A stretch of DNA of 64,000 nt. Source: Tautonia sociabilis. Lineage in GTDB: Bacteria > Planctomycetota > Planctomycetia > Isosphaerales > Isosphaeraceae. Location of the stretch: the NCBI RefSeq assembly GCF_003977685.1, contig NZ_RYZH01000014.1, positions 62,001-126,000 of the forward strand, read 5' to 3'. The translations under genes and the position numbers were made by a program. Positions within the stretch are counted from its first letter, which is position 1. The number at the start of each line of letters is the position of its first letter. Positions 1 through 7,304 of the stretch are shown here, one piece after another. Below the pieces are notes generated by a model. That model was not told where the DNA came from, did not search any database, and saw only the letters and a list, made by a program, of their open reading frames with translations.

Positions 1-314
1 CGCTCGGCCGCCGTGCGGATGCCCTGATGCCGCAGCCGGGCCCACACCTTGCGGTAGCCCTCGCCGGTGAACGGGCTCTCGGACAGGACCCGGCGGATGT
101 GGCCGACCAGCTCCTCGTCGGTGGCCGCCCCGACGGGGCCCCGCTTCCTGGGGGCCGGTCGCTGCTCCGGTGGGACGGCCTCCCGGGCCTTGAGGTAATA
201 GGCGGTGGAGCGGGCCAGGCCGAAGATGCGACAGACCCGCTGCATCCCATACCGCTTGCCGGTGCCGGGGGAGGCGGAGCGGCTCAGCTGCTCCGCCTCC
301 TCGACGCAAAAGGG
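1..314 (-). CDS. IS3-family transposase OrfB, N-terminal part (partial)
   Basis: From the slippery site at 308-314 the -1 frame stays open to the left edge of the window. It encodes the usual start of an IS3 OrfB: SRSASPGTGKRYGMQRVCRI, then an RSTAYYLKAR segment, then the HTH_21-like stretch DEELVGHIRRVLSESPFTGE and GYRKVWARLRHQG. The rve/DDE integrase core would follow outside the window. No good independent ribosome-binding site was seen, so the product is probably made as an OrfAB frameshift fusion. Whether the element is intact cannot be judged here. Confidence 0.75.
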
Positions 315-622
315 CGGCCGCCCTCCGCCTGCCGGCACCTCAGGCCGAGCAGCTCGTTGTCCATCGTCAGCTGCCCGACCTTGGCCTGGAGGCGGGCGAT
401 CACCTCGTCCCGGTCGTCGGCCGGGCGGCTCTTGAGGGCCGCCCGGCCGCCGTCGAGGAACGCCTCCCGCCAGGAGGACAGCGTGGCGGCGGTGACGCCC
501 AGCTCCCGGGAGAGGGTGTCGAGGTCCTCGCCCCGGAGCAGGCGGACGACGGCCTCGGTCTTCCGCCCGACCGAGAAGCGGCCACGACCGGGCGACTCAG
601 GTGTACTGCGATTCTTGGTCAT
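284..622 (-). CDS. IS3-family transposase OrfA (helix-turn-helix)
   Basis: This 112-residue protein has the OrfA pattern of a basic N-terminus, a helix-turn-helix (RGEDLDTLSRELGVTAATLS) and a C-terminal coiled segment (VIARLQAKVGQLTMDNELL). OrfA binds the element ends and, fused to OrfB, makes the active transposase. The start at 622 is chosen because GGAAGGAG lies 8 bases upstream; an ATG at 646 is also in frame but has no such site. Near its end the frame reads C-CCT-TTT (308-314), a canonical slippery heptamer for -1 frameshifting, and OrfB continues in exactly that frame. Confidence 0.85.
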   Translation of the reverse strand: MTKNRSTPESPGRGRFSVGRKTEAVVRLLRGEDLDTLSRELGVTAATLSSWREAFLDGGRAALKSRPADDRDEVIARLQAKVGQLTMDNELLGLRCRQAEGGRPFASRRRSS

Positions 623-720
623 CTCGGGCACTCCTTCCAGGACCATTATGGCCCATGAGAGTGTCCAGAGAAAATCTCAGGCGAAGGACCCGGTCAGTCC
701 GCGATCGCCTCGTAGGTGAT

Positions 721-742
721 CCTGAAAGGGTGTACGAAAAGC
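721..742 (+). repeat. Left terminal inverted repeat of the IS5-type element
   Basis: It matches the reverse complement of 1563-1584 over all 22 bases. It begins CCTGAAAGGG and ends ACGAAAAGC. Confidence 0.9.
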
Positions 743-765
743 TAGATCGGCCCTAGAATTCCCCT

Positions 766-1557
766 ATGAAACGCAATCGCTATCCTTCCGATCTGACCAA
801 CGCCCAGTGGAAGCGGCTCAGGGACCTGCTCCCGCCAGCCAGACCCGGTGGGCGACCCCGATCGGTCGATCTGCGGGAGGTCATCAACAGCATCCGCTAC
901 ATCGTTCGGGGCGGTTGCTCCTGGCGGATGATGCCCCACGACCTGCCCCCCTGGAGCATCTGCTACGACTACTTCCGCAAGTGGCGCGACGACGGCCTCT
1001 GGCGGCGGATCAACGACACCCTGCGGGATCAGGTCCGCCGCAGGGCCGGGCGGAAGCGCAGCCCCAGCATAACGATCATCGACACCCAGAGCACCAAGAC
1101 GACCGAGCAGGGCGGCCCGCGGGGCAAGGACCCGCACAAGATGGTCTCCGGTCGGAAGCGGCACCTGCTCGTCGACACGATGGGGCTGATCCTGGCCGTG
1201 GTGGTCCACGCCGCCGACGTCCAGGACCGGGACGGGGCCCGGTCGGTCCTGGCGAGGATCAAGGGGGGCTTCCCCCGGCTGAGGAAGATCCTGGCCGACG
1301 CCATCGACAACGGCGGGATTGCCGAGTGGGCGAAGCAGTTCGGCGGCTGGGTGTTGGAGGTCGTCCCCAAGCCGGAGCGGAAGAAGGGCGAGCCGTTCAA
1401 GGTGGCGAAGTGGCGTTGGATCGTTGAGCGGACGTTCGCCTGGCTGGGGCCGTATCGGCGGCTGAGCAAGGACTACGAGCGCCGGCCGGAGTCCAGTGCA
1501 GCGATGAACTACATCGCCATGATCGGTTTGATGCTCGGACGTCTGGAACCCAAGTAG
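766..1557 (+). CDS. IS5-family DDE transposase
   Basis: This 263-residue protein has an N-terminal DUF4096-type region (LTNAQWKRLRDLLPP, then RYIVRGGCSWRMMPHDLPPW) and a DDE core. The first Asp is in TIIDTQSTKT, the second probably in KILADAIDNGG, and the Glu in WIVERTFAWLG, followed by YRRLSKDYE. It catalyses excision and insertion of the 864-bp element. Length and motifs are those of a complete enzyme with no frameshift, so the element may still be active. Confidence 0.93.
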   Translation: MKRNRYPSDLTNAQWKRLRDLLPPARPGGRPRSVDLREVINSIRYIVRGGCSWRMMPHDLPPWSICYDYFRKWRDDGLWRRINDTLRDQVRRRAGRKRSPSITIIDTQSTKTTEQGGPRGKDPHKMVSGRKRHLLVDTMGLILAVVVHAADVQDRDGARSVLARIKGGFPRLRKILADAIDNGGIAEWAKQFGGWVLEVVPKPERKKGEPFKVAKWRWIVERTFAWLGPYRRLSKDYERRPESSAAMNYIAMIGLMLGRLEPK

Positions 1558-1562
1558 CATTG

Positions 1563-1584
1563 GCTTTTCGTACACCCTTTCAGG
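1563..1584 (-). repeat. Right terminal inverted repeat of the IS5-type element
   Basis: Perfect 22-base inverted copy of 721-742, beginning 5 bases after the transposase stop codon. Confidence 0.9.
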
Positions 1585-1725
1585 TTCGTCCACGGCTTCA
1601 TGGTCCGGGCCACCGAAGCATTGGAGACCACATGGGAAGCCGTCCCTGACACGCAATCACGGTCGGAGACGGTCGTGACCGTGCGGCCATGACCTACTGC
1701 CTCTCCTGGACCCTTCCCTTGTCGG

Positions 1726-1866
1726 TCAACGCGGCCGGCCGATTAAGGCTAGCAGTGAGTCGAAATCGACCGGCTTGACGAGGTGGTGGTCGAACCCGGC
1801 CTCCCGGGACCTGCGGATGTCCTCCTCCAAGCTGTAGCCGGAGACGAGGAGGGCGTCCCGACTGCC
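1726..1866 (-). pseudogene. C-terminal remnant of a response-regulator receiver domain
   Basis: The last 45 or so codons of an 87-codon frame (1726-1989) encode SRDALLVSGYSLEED followed by AGFDHHLVKPVDFDSLLALI. This is the end of a CheY-like receiver: beta-4 with the SGY turn, then beta-5 with the conserved KP. The upstream half of the frame (to the ATG at 1989) resembles no receiver sequence, so the phosphoacceptor Asp and acidic pocket are missing. It lies between the IS elements and the DUF1559 gene and is best read as debris of a truncated gene. Confidence 0.65.
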
Positions 1867-1998
1867 GATGGTGCCCCACTCGAGGATGTATTCGGAATTG
1901 TAGGAGCCTGAAGCAGTGGTCGCGGAGGGTGCGGACACCTCGGCGGTGAACCGGGCAACGAAGTTGCTAACCTGCACGGCGGCCAGCATTGTTGAGAG

Positions 1999-3087
1999 TC
2001 AATAGGAATCGGAAGAAACGACCTCGCCGCCGTTTCGGGTGCCGAGGGCCTGCCAGATCCCGGCTGGAGGGGGAGGGATAGGCGAACCGTTGGGGCCGAC
2101 CGGGATTCCGAGTTCTAGATCCAAATTCCAGGAATTGACCGATTCCTTGACGAAGCGAACGGAACCGTCGGCCATCAGAACGTTCAACCCGCTCGGGTGG
2201 AGGCTTGAGGGTCCCGAGAGCCAGGCATCGACATTGGTGGCCCGAACGGGCAACCTTTTGAATGCGTTCGGAGGATAGAAGTTCGTGGCCATCGTGTCGT
2301 CAGTAATCCCCGAGAACCACCACCCCGTCAGGGAGTAGAAGCTCGGGCGTGTGCCGCGAGCGACGTCTTGGGGCTTGAACGCCGTTATCGACCGCTCGAC
2401 CACCATCGCTGTCGTAGACAGTCCGTCCGTAATGGAACCTGGCGTGATGGGAGCCGTCTCGGTAATGCACCCGTTAGCAGCGGCTAGGCGGACCGGCTCG
2501 ATTCGGCACCCCAAGGCCGGGTCCGGGTAAGCCTCCCAACTGTCGGACCCCCGCACGGCACAATAGCTGGTCGAAGCCAGCATCATCGCCTCGCCGCTGT
2601 TGCCGTTGAACCCGTCGGCGTAGACCGAATGGCCGGGCCGGAGGCCCAACGCGTCGGTGTCGTCAGGGCACACGTAGGTGTTAACCGAGACGGAGCACAC
2701 TGTGCGATTCTCACGGGCATAGATTGACAAATCATGGTTAATGGCATTGTAGAGGGGGGCGTGTTCAATGTGCGGAAGCAGGGCTCCGAGGAAGCTCTTG
2801 TCGGGGATCCAGGAGGCACAGGGGAGGCCCGGGACCTGGCGAGAGGGGTCGCTCCAATAGGAGCGGCCCATGGGGAGGCACCCCGCGGCCCCCTGATACG
2901 CATGGACGGCGATGCCGAGTTGTTTCAGGTTGTTCGTGCATTGGGCACGCCTGGCGGCTTCACGTGCCGCTTGGACTGCCGGGAGGAGCAGGGCGATGAG
3001 GATGCCGATGATGACGACGACGACGAGTGCCTCAATGAGTGTGAAGCCATGCTCCCAACGGTTGCCGTGTCGCACCTTCATGGCCAT
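1999..3087 (-). CDS. DUF1559 pseudopilin-like secreted protein
   Basis: This 362-residue protein starts with a type IV pilin-like leader: a short basic segment, then GFTLIEALVVVVIIGILIAL, with cleavage expected after the Gly. The DUF1559 signature [20 protein letters not shown] follows, then a long extracellular domain with VCPDD and, near the end, ADGSVRFVKESV. Such proteins are amplified in planctomycetes and are processed by prepilin peptidase; their exact role is unclear. It begins 21 bases after the stop of the upstream gene, so it probably shares its transcript. An in-frame ATG at 3081 is an equally possible start. Confidence 0.9.
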   Translation of the reverse strand: MAMKVRHGNRWEHGFTLIEALVVVVIIGILIALLLPAVQAAREAARRAQCTNNLKQLGIAVHAYQGAAGCLPMGRSYWSDPSRQVPGLPCASWIPDKSFLGALLPHIEHAPLYNAINHDLSIYARENRTVCSVSVNTYVCPDDTDALGLRPGHSVYADGFNGNSGEAMMLASTSYCAVRGSDSWEAYPDPALGCRIEPVRLAAANGCITETAPITPGSITDGLSTTAMVVERSITAFKPQDVARGTRPSFYSLTGWWFSGITDDTMATNFYPPNAFKRLPVRATNVDAWLSGPSSLHPSGLNVLMADGSVRFVKESVNSWNLDLELGIPVGPNGSPIPPPPAGIWQALGTRNGGEVVSSDSY

Positions 3088-3108
3088 CCCCCTGTTCTTG
3101 ATGGTGAC

Positions 3109-4044
3109 TTAGGCCATCGCTCGCCTTGCCCTCGCCCGGCCCGCAGCCAACTTCAAGGCGAGTCCCACGACAAGCCCCAACACGCCAAGTCCGACGAGCC
3201 AAGGGATCAGTCCGAAGCGACGCACGGGCGGCGTCGCGGCGATGTCGGGGAGGTCGTAGAACTCCATCGAGAATTCGTCCCTTGGGGTGGGGTCGAAAGT
3301 GACGGAGCGGAACTCGCAGACCTCCGACTTGAGATTGGGGTCGGTGAACTTGACGAGCTTGGGCGTCGGGATGCCGCCACGGCCGGGGTCGTACTCCACC
3401 TCGATTTTCGTCGTCCGCGTGGCACCGGGGGGCTGGCCGGCCAGATTCTCGTACGACCGGATGACCCACGAATTCGGGTCGAGGACGAGCCAGGTCTTGT
3501 CCGGGGCCTCTTTCGTACCGCTCTCGAAATAGACCTTGAGCAGCGTTTCCCCGCCCATGGACACCTCTTCCGCGGTCACGTTCCGAACATCCCCGGGCTT
3601 GACGAGGTCAATCAGAGGAGTCCAGTAGATGGAGTGCGGTGCGTTGATGTACTTTCCAAATTGAAAATTGAAAGTGCGTTGATTCTCGCTCGCTGGGCCG
3701 AGCCAGAACACTCGGTAGGGGGCTTTGGTGTTCTCGCGACGCAATCCGAACCCGGAGTCAGGTCCGAGGCAGTATACCATAGAGCCTGACCGGCCCTTCG
3801 CGTTCGGATCCGCGAAGAACTCGACTTTGCGGAAACCGTGATCAAACGCGAATATTGCCGGGCTCATTCGCTTGGAGGTGACGTCGGTGATCCGGCATTC
3901 CCCCTTGATTTGGGAGTAACGCTCCTGGATACGTCGGGCCGCTTCGGGATATTCCCGAAGGAAACGGTCGGCTTCTGCCTGCCCCGCCTGCACGGCGACC
4001 GGGCAAACCACCGCTACGAGGACAAATGTTGGAGCAAGCCTCAT
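3109..4044 (-). CDS. Exported membrane-anchored protein of unknown function
   Basis: This 311-residue protein has a signal peptide (MRLAPTFVLVAVVCPVAVQA), a soluble domain and a C-terminal membrane helix (LVGLGVLGLVVGLALKL) followed by an Arg-rich tail. The soluble part alternates short beta-like segments (KVEFFADPN, LLKVYFESGT, KIEVEYDPGRGG), and a LolA-like lipoprotein-carrier fold is possible but unproven. The start at 4044 is chosen for its signal peptide and the GGGGGTG just upstream; the open frame continues further but encodes low-complexity sequence. It lies between a Cys-rich secreted protein and a DUF1559 protein, so an envelope role is likely. Confidence 0.65.
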   Translation of the reverse strand: MRLAPTFVLVAVVCPVAVQAGQAEADRFLREYPEAARRIQERYSQIKGECRITDVTSKRMSPAIFAFDHGFRKVEFFADPNAKGRSGSMVYCLGPDSGFGLRRENTKAPYRVFWLGPASENQRTFNFQFGKYINAPHSIYWTPLIDLVKPGDVRNVTAEEVSMGGETLLKVYFESGTKEAPDKTWLVLDPNSWVIRSYENLAGQPPGATRTTKIEVEYDPGRGGIPTPKLVKFTDPNLKSEVCEFRSVTFDPTPRDEFSMEFYDLPDIAATPPVRRFGLIPWLVGLGVLGLVVGLALKLAAGRARARRAMA

Positions 4045-4132
4045 GATGCACCCCCGGGCCGTTGAATTCCCCCGAGCATGTTCGTGGGTCGCCGGTCTGC
4101 CCGTCCGGACATCCCGGCGACCCACTTTTGCG

Positions 4133-4402
4133 TCAAGGCAATACGGGTAGGCAGGTGCAGCTGTATTCGTGCCCGCCGCCCGCCACCGGGACGGATGAGG
4201 CCGAGCAACCGCAGCTAGCGGGGCAGCCGCCCGTACAGCGGAAGCTCCCATCGGGGTTGACCCGAACCGGGTAGCAGTCCTCGTCATCGCAGACGGGAGC
4301 CGGCTGCGTTCCCGCGTAAGCGGGCGAGACGAGGGCGATGGCCAGGACAAGGACCGAGAAGACGGTGACGGTCCTCGACGCAAGGCGGAGAACGAGTTCC
4401 AT
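4133..4402 (-). CDS. Small secreted Cys-rich protein
   Basis: This 89-residue protein has a clear signal peptide (VTVFSVLVLAIALVSPAYAG). Its mature part of about 55 residues carries eight cysteines (CDDEDC, then C, C, C, CGC-type pairs and CTC), suggesting a disulfide-stabilised or metal-binding surface peptide. The start at 4402 is fixed by the strong GAGAGGAG site 7 bases upstream. It is co-directional with the DUF1573 gene before it and the anchored protein after it. No family was recognised. Confidence 0.65.
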   Translation of the reverse strand: MELVLRLASRTVTVFSVLVLAIALVSPAYAGTQPAPVCDDEDCYPVRVNPDGSFRCTGGCPASCGCSASSVPVAGGGHEYSCTCLPVLP

Positions 4403-4465
4403 TCCGACTCCTCTCAGACGGAGGGCCAATCGAAACCGGGCCGGGCGACGAAGCCCGGCCACGCC

Positions 4466-4957
4466 TCAATCGAGCCGGGTTAAGTGAGTAGCCGGCTCGG
4501 CTGTGACCTTGGCTGTAAATTTTAGTTCTATTTGACGCAAATACATGTCGTCGAGAAAAACCTTCAATTCTCCGGTGTAGTTTCGACCCGCCTGCACCGG
4601 AATTGGGCTGTACTCCAGCTCGATGACCTCAGCCCGTGCATGGGGCAGGACGGTAGGCATCCTGCGGAGAGTCGTACAGGAGCATGGAGCCTGAGACCCG
4701 ACCACGTTCACCGGACGGCCTGTGAGGTTCGTCAACCTGTAGCGAATTAACCGCCTCTCGCCAACAGGCATGGAACCCAGAGCGTAGGCGTTGCTCTCGA
4801 TGAGCACACGCTCCCCACGTACGAACGACAAAGCATTGCCGACGGAGCCGAATCGGTAGGCGGCAACGCTCGCCATGGTCGCCATGCTCAATAAGGCGAG
4901 GATAGCTGTCCCGATGACGTTGCAAAGCCAACGGAACTGCCTCGGCGAATCGCTCAT
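4466..4957 (-). CDS. DUF1573 domain protein, membrane-anchored
   Basis: This 163-residue protein has an N-terminal membrane helix (IGTAILALLSMATMASVAAY) and a single DUF1573-type immunoglobulin-like domain. The domain includes LIRYRLTNLTGRPVNVVG, the characteristic PCSCT cysteine pair and a C-terminal YTGELKVFL strand. Family members are exported planctomycete and Bacteroidetes proteins of unknown function. The start at 4957 has GGAGG 9 bases upstream; the longer open frame to 5416 crosses the palindromic leader and is unlikely to be translated. It is first in a four-gene leftward group. Confidence 0.8.
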   Translation of the reverse strand: MSDSPRQFRWLCNVIGTAILALLSMATMASVAAYRFGSVGNALSFVRGERVLIESNAYALGSMPVGERRLIRYRLTNLTGRPVNVVGSQAPCSCTTLRRMPTVLPHARAEVIELEYSPIPVQAGRNYTGELKVFLDDMYLRQIELKFTAKVTAEPATHLTRLD

Positions 4958-5431
4958 ATTGATAGCCTCCGAGACGGCCACCGGCTTGTATGGCTTACTG
5001 AGGGGTGCGCAAAGAACGTCAAGTTTTGGAGCCAGCCTCGCCAGCAATTCCTGGAAGAAGCTGGCCGGAGAACTTGATCTCCTTTGCGCACCGATCAGTA
5101 AATCACCATGGACGCCGACAGCCAATCGCAATACATGCACGCCGACCCCTCGCTTGTCAACAAAAAAATCGCCTGGCTGATCGGTACAACCCTTGTTTAG
5201 CCAGCCGAGACGCAGGGCCCATATAAATATATATTCTAATATATGATTGAAATGTGATTTTTCTGGGAGATTGATGGCGAAGCTCAATGAGCCGGCTTGG
5301 AGCCGTGTGGGCCAGGTCTGGACAGGCTTCACCGCCCCCATGGTGCGTTTCCCGGCCTTGGCAGGCGGACTCTCCTTGTCGAAAAGGAGGAGTTGGACGA
5401 GGCGGCGGCTACCCACTGGGCCTCGAAGTCA
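4958..5431. other. Intergenic region with palindrome and AT-rich tract
   Basis: No convincing gene is present. Besides the palindrome it contains an AT-rich island at 5219-5262, highly atypical for this GC-rich window, with several TATATT/TATAAA-like hexamers. This is the likely promoter zone for the leftward DUF1573 group. The segment 5263-5431 shows nothing recognisable. Confidence 0.6.
4991..5108. repeat. Long imperfect palindrome upstream of the DUF1573 gene
   Basis: Two arms of about 60 bases are imperfect inverted copies around an axis near 5047. Identical blocks are GGTGCGCAAAG (5004-5014) with its inverse at 5082-5092, TCAAGTT with its inverse, GCCAGC with its inverse, CCAG-AATT at the centre, and TTACTGA at the outer ends. 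On transcription leftwards it would fold into one long hairpin ending about 25 bases before the DUF1573 ribosome-binding site. It may be a MITE-like repeat or a structured leader. Confidence 0.7.
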
Positions 5432-5712
5432 TCAGGTCTGGGGCTCCGTGATGGCTTGGCCGATGAGGCGATCGACGGCGGCCTTGTTCAGGGACCGCCA
5501 GTCAACTTTGTGGAAGGAACCGTCCGGGGCTCGGTCGAAGGTGGCCAGGTTGAACTGTTCCTTGAACTGGGTCGGTCACCGAGCTGGGCCCGGTCGCGGT
5601 AGTGCTCGACCCAGAGGATCGTGTCGGGTCCAGGCGGAAGTCCCGGCAGACCTGGGTGGCCAGGGACTCGGCGGCGTTGATGATGCTGGAGCTGGCGTTG
5701 TCCTCGGCCTCT
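5432..5712 (-). pseudogene. Decayed gene fragment fused to the serine hydrolase end
   Basis: Leftward translation in successive frames gives NASSSIINAAESLATQVCRD, then DTILWVEHYRDRA, then NLATFDRAPDG and LNKAAVDRLIGQAITEPQT before a TGA at 5432-5434. The pieces read as one small protein broken by at least two single-base frameshifts, one after LDP and one near 5585. The pattern (NAAE-LAT-VCR, then WVEHY, then LATF) recalls small planctomycete hypothetical proteins, but I cannot name the family. No start codon remains because the 5' end is joined to the upstream hydrolase. Confidence 0.6.
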
Positions 5713-6993
5713 GAGAATCTCCTCGTTCAGACCGCCGGCCTGCGAGGGATACGACTGGGTGAACACGATGCCCACCAGCTCATGTTCCGGGTCGACCCAG
5801 AAGTACGTGGCGAAGAAGCCCCCCCAGGAATACGACCCGGCGGCCCAGGGAAGGTCGCTGTTCTCCTTGACGACGCCGAAGCCGAAGCCGAAGCCCTGGC
5901 CGTGGCCCCAGTTGGGCACGCCGAGGGCGCCGACCTGGTCGGTCGTCATCGCCTCGACCGTCTCGGGGCGGAGCAGGCGGACGCCGTCGAGCTCCCCCTC
6001 GTTCAGGGTCATCTGGAGGAAGCGGGCATAGTCGCCGAGCGTGGAGACGAGCCCGGCGCCCCCGGAATAGAACGAGCCATCGTCCCAGGTCGGGTACGAA
6101 GCGGAGTAGACCAGCGGGCCATGCTGCTCGGGGTGCCCGTCGAGCGGCTGCAAGCCGCCCCCCTCGGCCGGTTCGTAGACGGCGGCCAGGCGGTCGCGCT
6201 TCTCCTCGGGGAGCACGAAGGAGGTGTCGACCATCCCCAGCGGCTCGAAGATGCGCGTGCGGAAGAACTCGTCGAGCGTCTGGCCCGAGGCGACCTCGAC
6301 GACCCGGCCGAGCACGTCGGTCGCCAGGCTGTATTGCCAGGCGGTGCCGGGCTCGAACGCCAGGGGGACCTGCGCGATCCGCCAGGTGTTGTCGCCGATG
6401 GTGCCGCTCGTCTCGGACAGCCCGTCCGAGACGCCGGCCCTCACATACAGGTCGACCAGATGCGGCGTGTTGGCGAATCGGTAAGAGAGCCCCGAGGTGT
6501 GGGTCAGCAGGTGCCGGATCGTGATCTCCCCCTCGGCCGGGACGATCTCGAAGGCGGGGGAGCCTTCCGGGGCGTCGGGCCGGGGCTTGAGGATCGTCGG
6601 GTGCGCGAACTCGGGCAGGTACTTCGAGAGCGGGTCGTCCAGCGCGATCGTCCCCTCGTCCACCAGGATGAGCACCGCCGTCGAGGTGATCGGCTTGGTC
6701 ATCGAGGCGATCCGGACGATCGTGTCGATCGCCATCGGCCTGCCGGCCTCCCGATCCGCCATGCCGACGGCGACCTGATAGGCCACCTTCCCTCGCCGAG
6801 CGATCAGTGCCGAGCCGCCGGCGATCTTGCCCTCGTCGACCCGAGATCGAAGAGCCGACTCAATCGCCGAGAGCCGATCGGGATCGAAGCCGAGTTGCTT
6901 CGCATCGCCGGAGGGAAGGCCGTCGGCGGCCGACGTTGGGGCCGTCAGGCTGATCGTCGCGAGCAGGGCAATCAGCGCGCATTGCCTCGTCAT
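5488..6993 (-). CDS. Serine hydrolase (class C beta-lactamase/CubicO type) with aberrant C-terminus
   Basis: After a signal peptide (MTRQCALIALLATISLTAPTSA) the protein has the beta-lactamase family fold. The SxxK nucleophile motif is SMTK at residues 97-100, the YxN-like motif is YSL at 221-223, and a WGGFFATYFW segment stands near the KTG-equivalent region. Such enzymes are exported esterases, peptidases or penicillin-binding-like proteins. Homology stops at GGLNEEI (about residue 426, base 5715). The remaining 75 residues are an out-of-frame read of a different, decayed gene. A family member would normally end within about 10-15 residues of this point, so the catalytic domain is almost complete but the end is chimeric. 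Start supported by GGGGAG upstream. Confidence 0.85.
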   Translation of the reverse strand: MTRQCALIALLATISLTAPTSAADGLPSGDAKQLGFDPDRLSAIESALRSRVDEGKIAGGSALIARRGKVAYQVAVGMADREAGRPMAIDTIVRIASMTKPITSTAVLILVDEGTIALDDPLSKYLPEFAHPTILKPRPDAPEGSPAFEIVPAEGEITIRHLLTHTSGLSYRFANTPHLVDLYVRAGVSDGLSETSGTIGDNTWRIAQVPLAFEPGTAWQYSLATDVLGRVVEVASGQTLDEFFRTRIFEPLGMVDTSFVLPEEKRDRLAAVYEPAEGGGLQPLDGHPEQHGPLVYSASYPTWDDGSFYSGGAGLVSTLGDYARFLQMTLNEGELDGVRLLRPETVEAMTTDQVGALGVPNWGHGQGFGFGFGVVKENSDLPWAAGSYSWGGFFATYFWVDPEHELVGIVFTQSYPSQAGGLNEEILRGRGQRQLQHHQRRRVPGHPGLPGLPPGPDTILWVEHYRDRAQLGDRPSSRNSSTWPPSTEPRTVPSTKLTGGP

Positions 6994-7304
6994 GGTCGCT
7001 CCCCGGAGAGTCAGGCGGGCCGGGCCCTGGCTCGATCGATCTCGGACCAGGGAGGAATCCGAACGCGCTCATTGTCCCATCTCACTGCCGAAGAAGCGAG
7101 GGCGCGCCGGGAGGGAGGGAGGGAGGAAGACCTCGGACCCAGCCGAGGAGGCGCCGAGGAGATCGGAGCGCGGGGAGGGTCCTGGGGGAAGGGACCGGCC
7201 CGGCGGTGCCGCCCGGGCGGACCCGATCGACCTGGCGTGCAATCGGGAGGAGACGCCCGTAGAATGCCGCGCGACGGTCCGATCCACCCGAGGAACGCCC
7301 CGCG
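6994..7304. other. Divergent intergenic region with G-quadruplex motif
   Basis: It separates the leftward hydrolase from the rightward thioesterase. At 7109-7123 four GGG runs are separated by single A residues, an ideal intramolecular G-quadruplex pattern on the plus strand. A TAGAAT hexamer at 7260-7265, 40 bases before the thioesterase start, is a likely -10 element. Nothing else was recognised. Confidence 0.5.

Larger units (their letters stand above)
1..696 (-). mobile_element. IS3-family insertion sequence, right part only (cut by window edge)
   Basis: The leftward element has the IS3 layout: a small HTH-containing OrfA (284-622) followed in the -1 frame by the start of an OrfB integrase, which runs off the left edge. 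The probable OrfA-proximal end lies near 692-696, where the leftward strand begins TGACC, as IS3 ends usually begin with TG. That boundary is an inference, because the opposite end is outside the window and no inverted repeat can be matched. A second, complete IS element starts 25 bp to the right. Confidence 0.75.
721..1584 (+). mobile_element. Complete IS5-family insertion sequence, 864 bp
   Basis: A perfect 22-bp inverted repeat bounds the element: 721-742 and the reverse complement at 1563-1584 (outer bases CCTGAAAGGGTGTACG). Between them is one full-length transposase gene. Flanks immediately outside (GAT on the left, TTC on the right) show no convincing target duplication, so it may be very short, or the original junctions have changed. 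It sits 25 bp from the probable end of the IS3-type element, suggesting an insertion hotspot or nested transposition. Confidence 0.9.

Noticed and set aside
742-1656. Leftward frame covering the IS5-type transposase
   Set aside because: It runs across the inverted repeat and is antisense to an intact transposase with DDE motifs.
4045-4383. N-terminal extension of the anchored protein upstream of 4044
   Set aside because: The extra 113 codons overlap the Cys-rich gene and are low-complexity; the ATG at 4044 begins a proper signal peptide.
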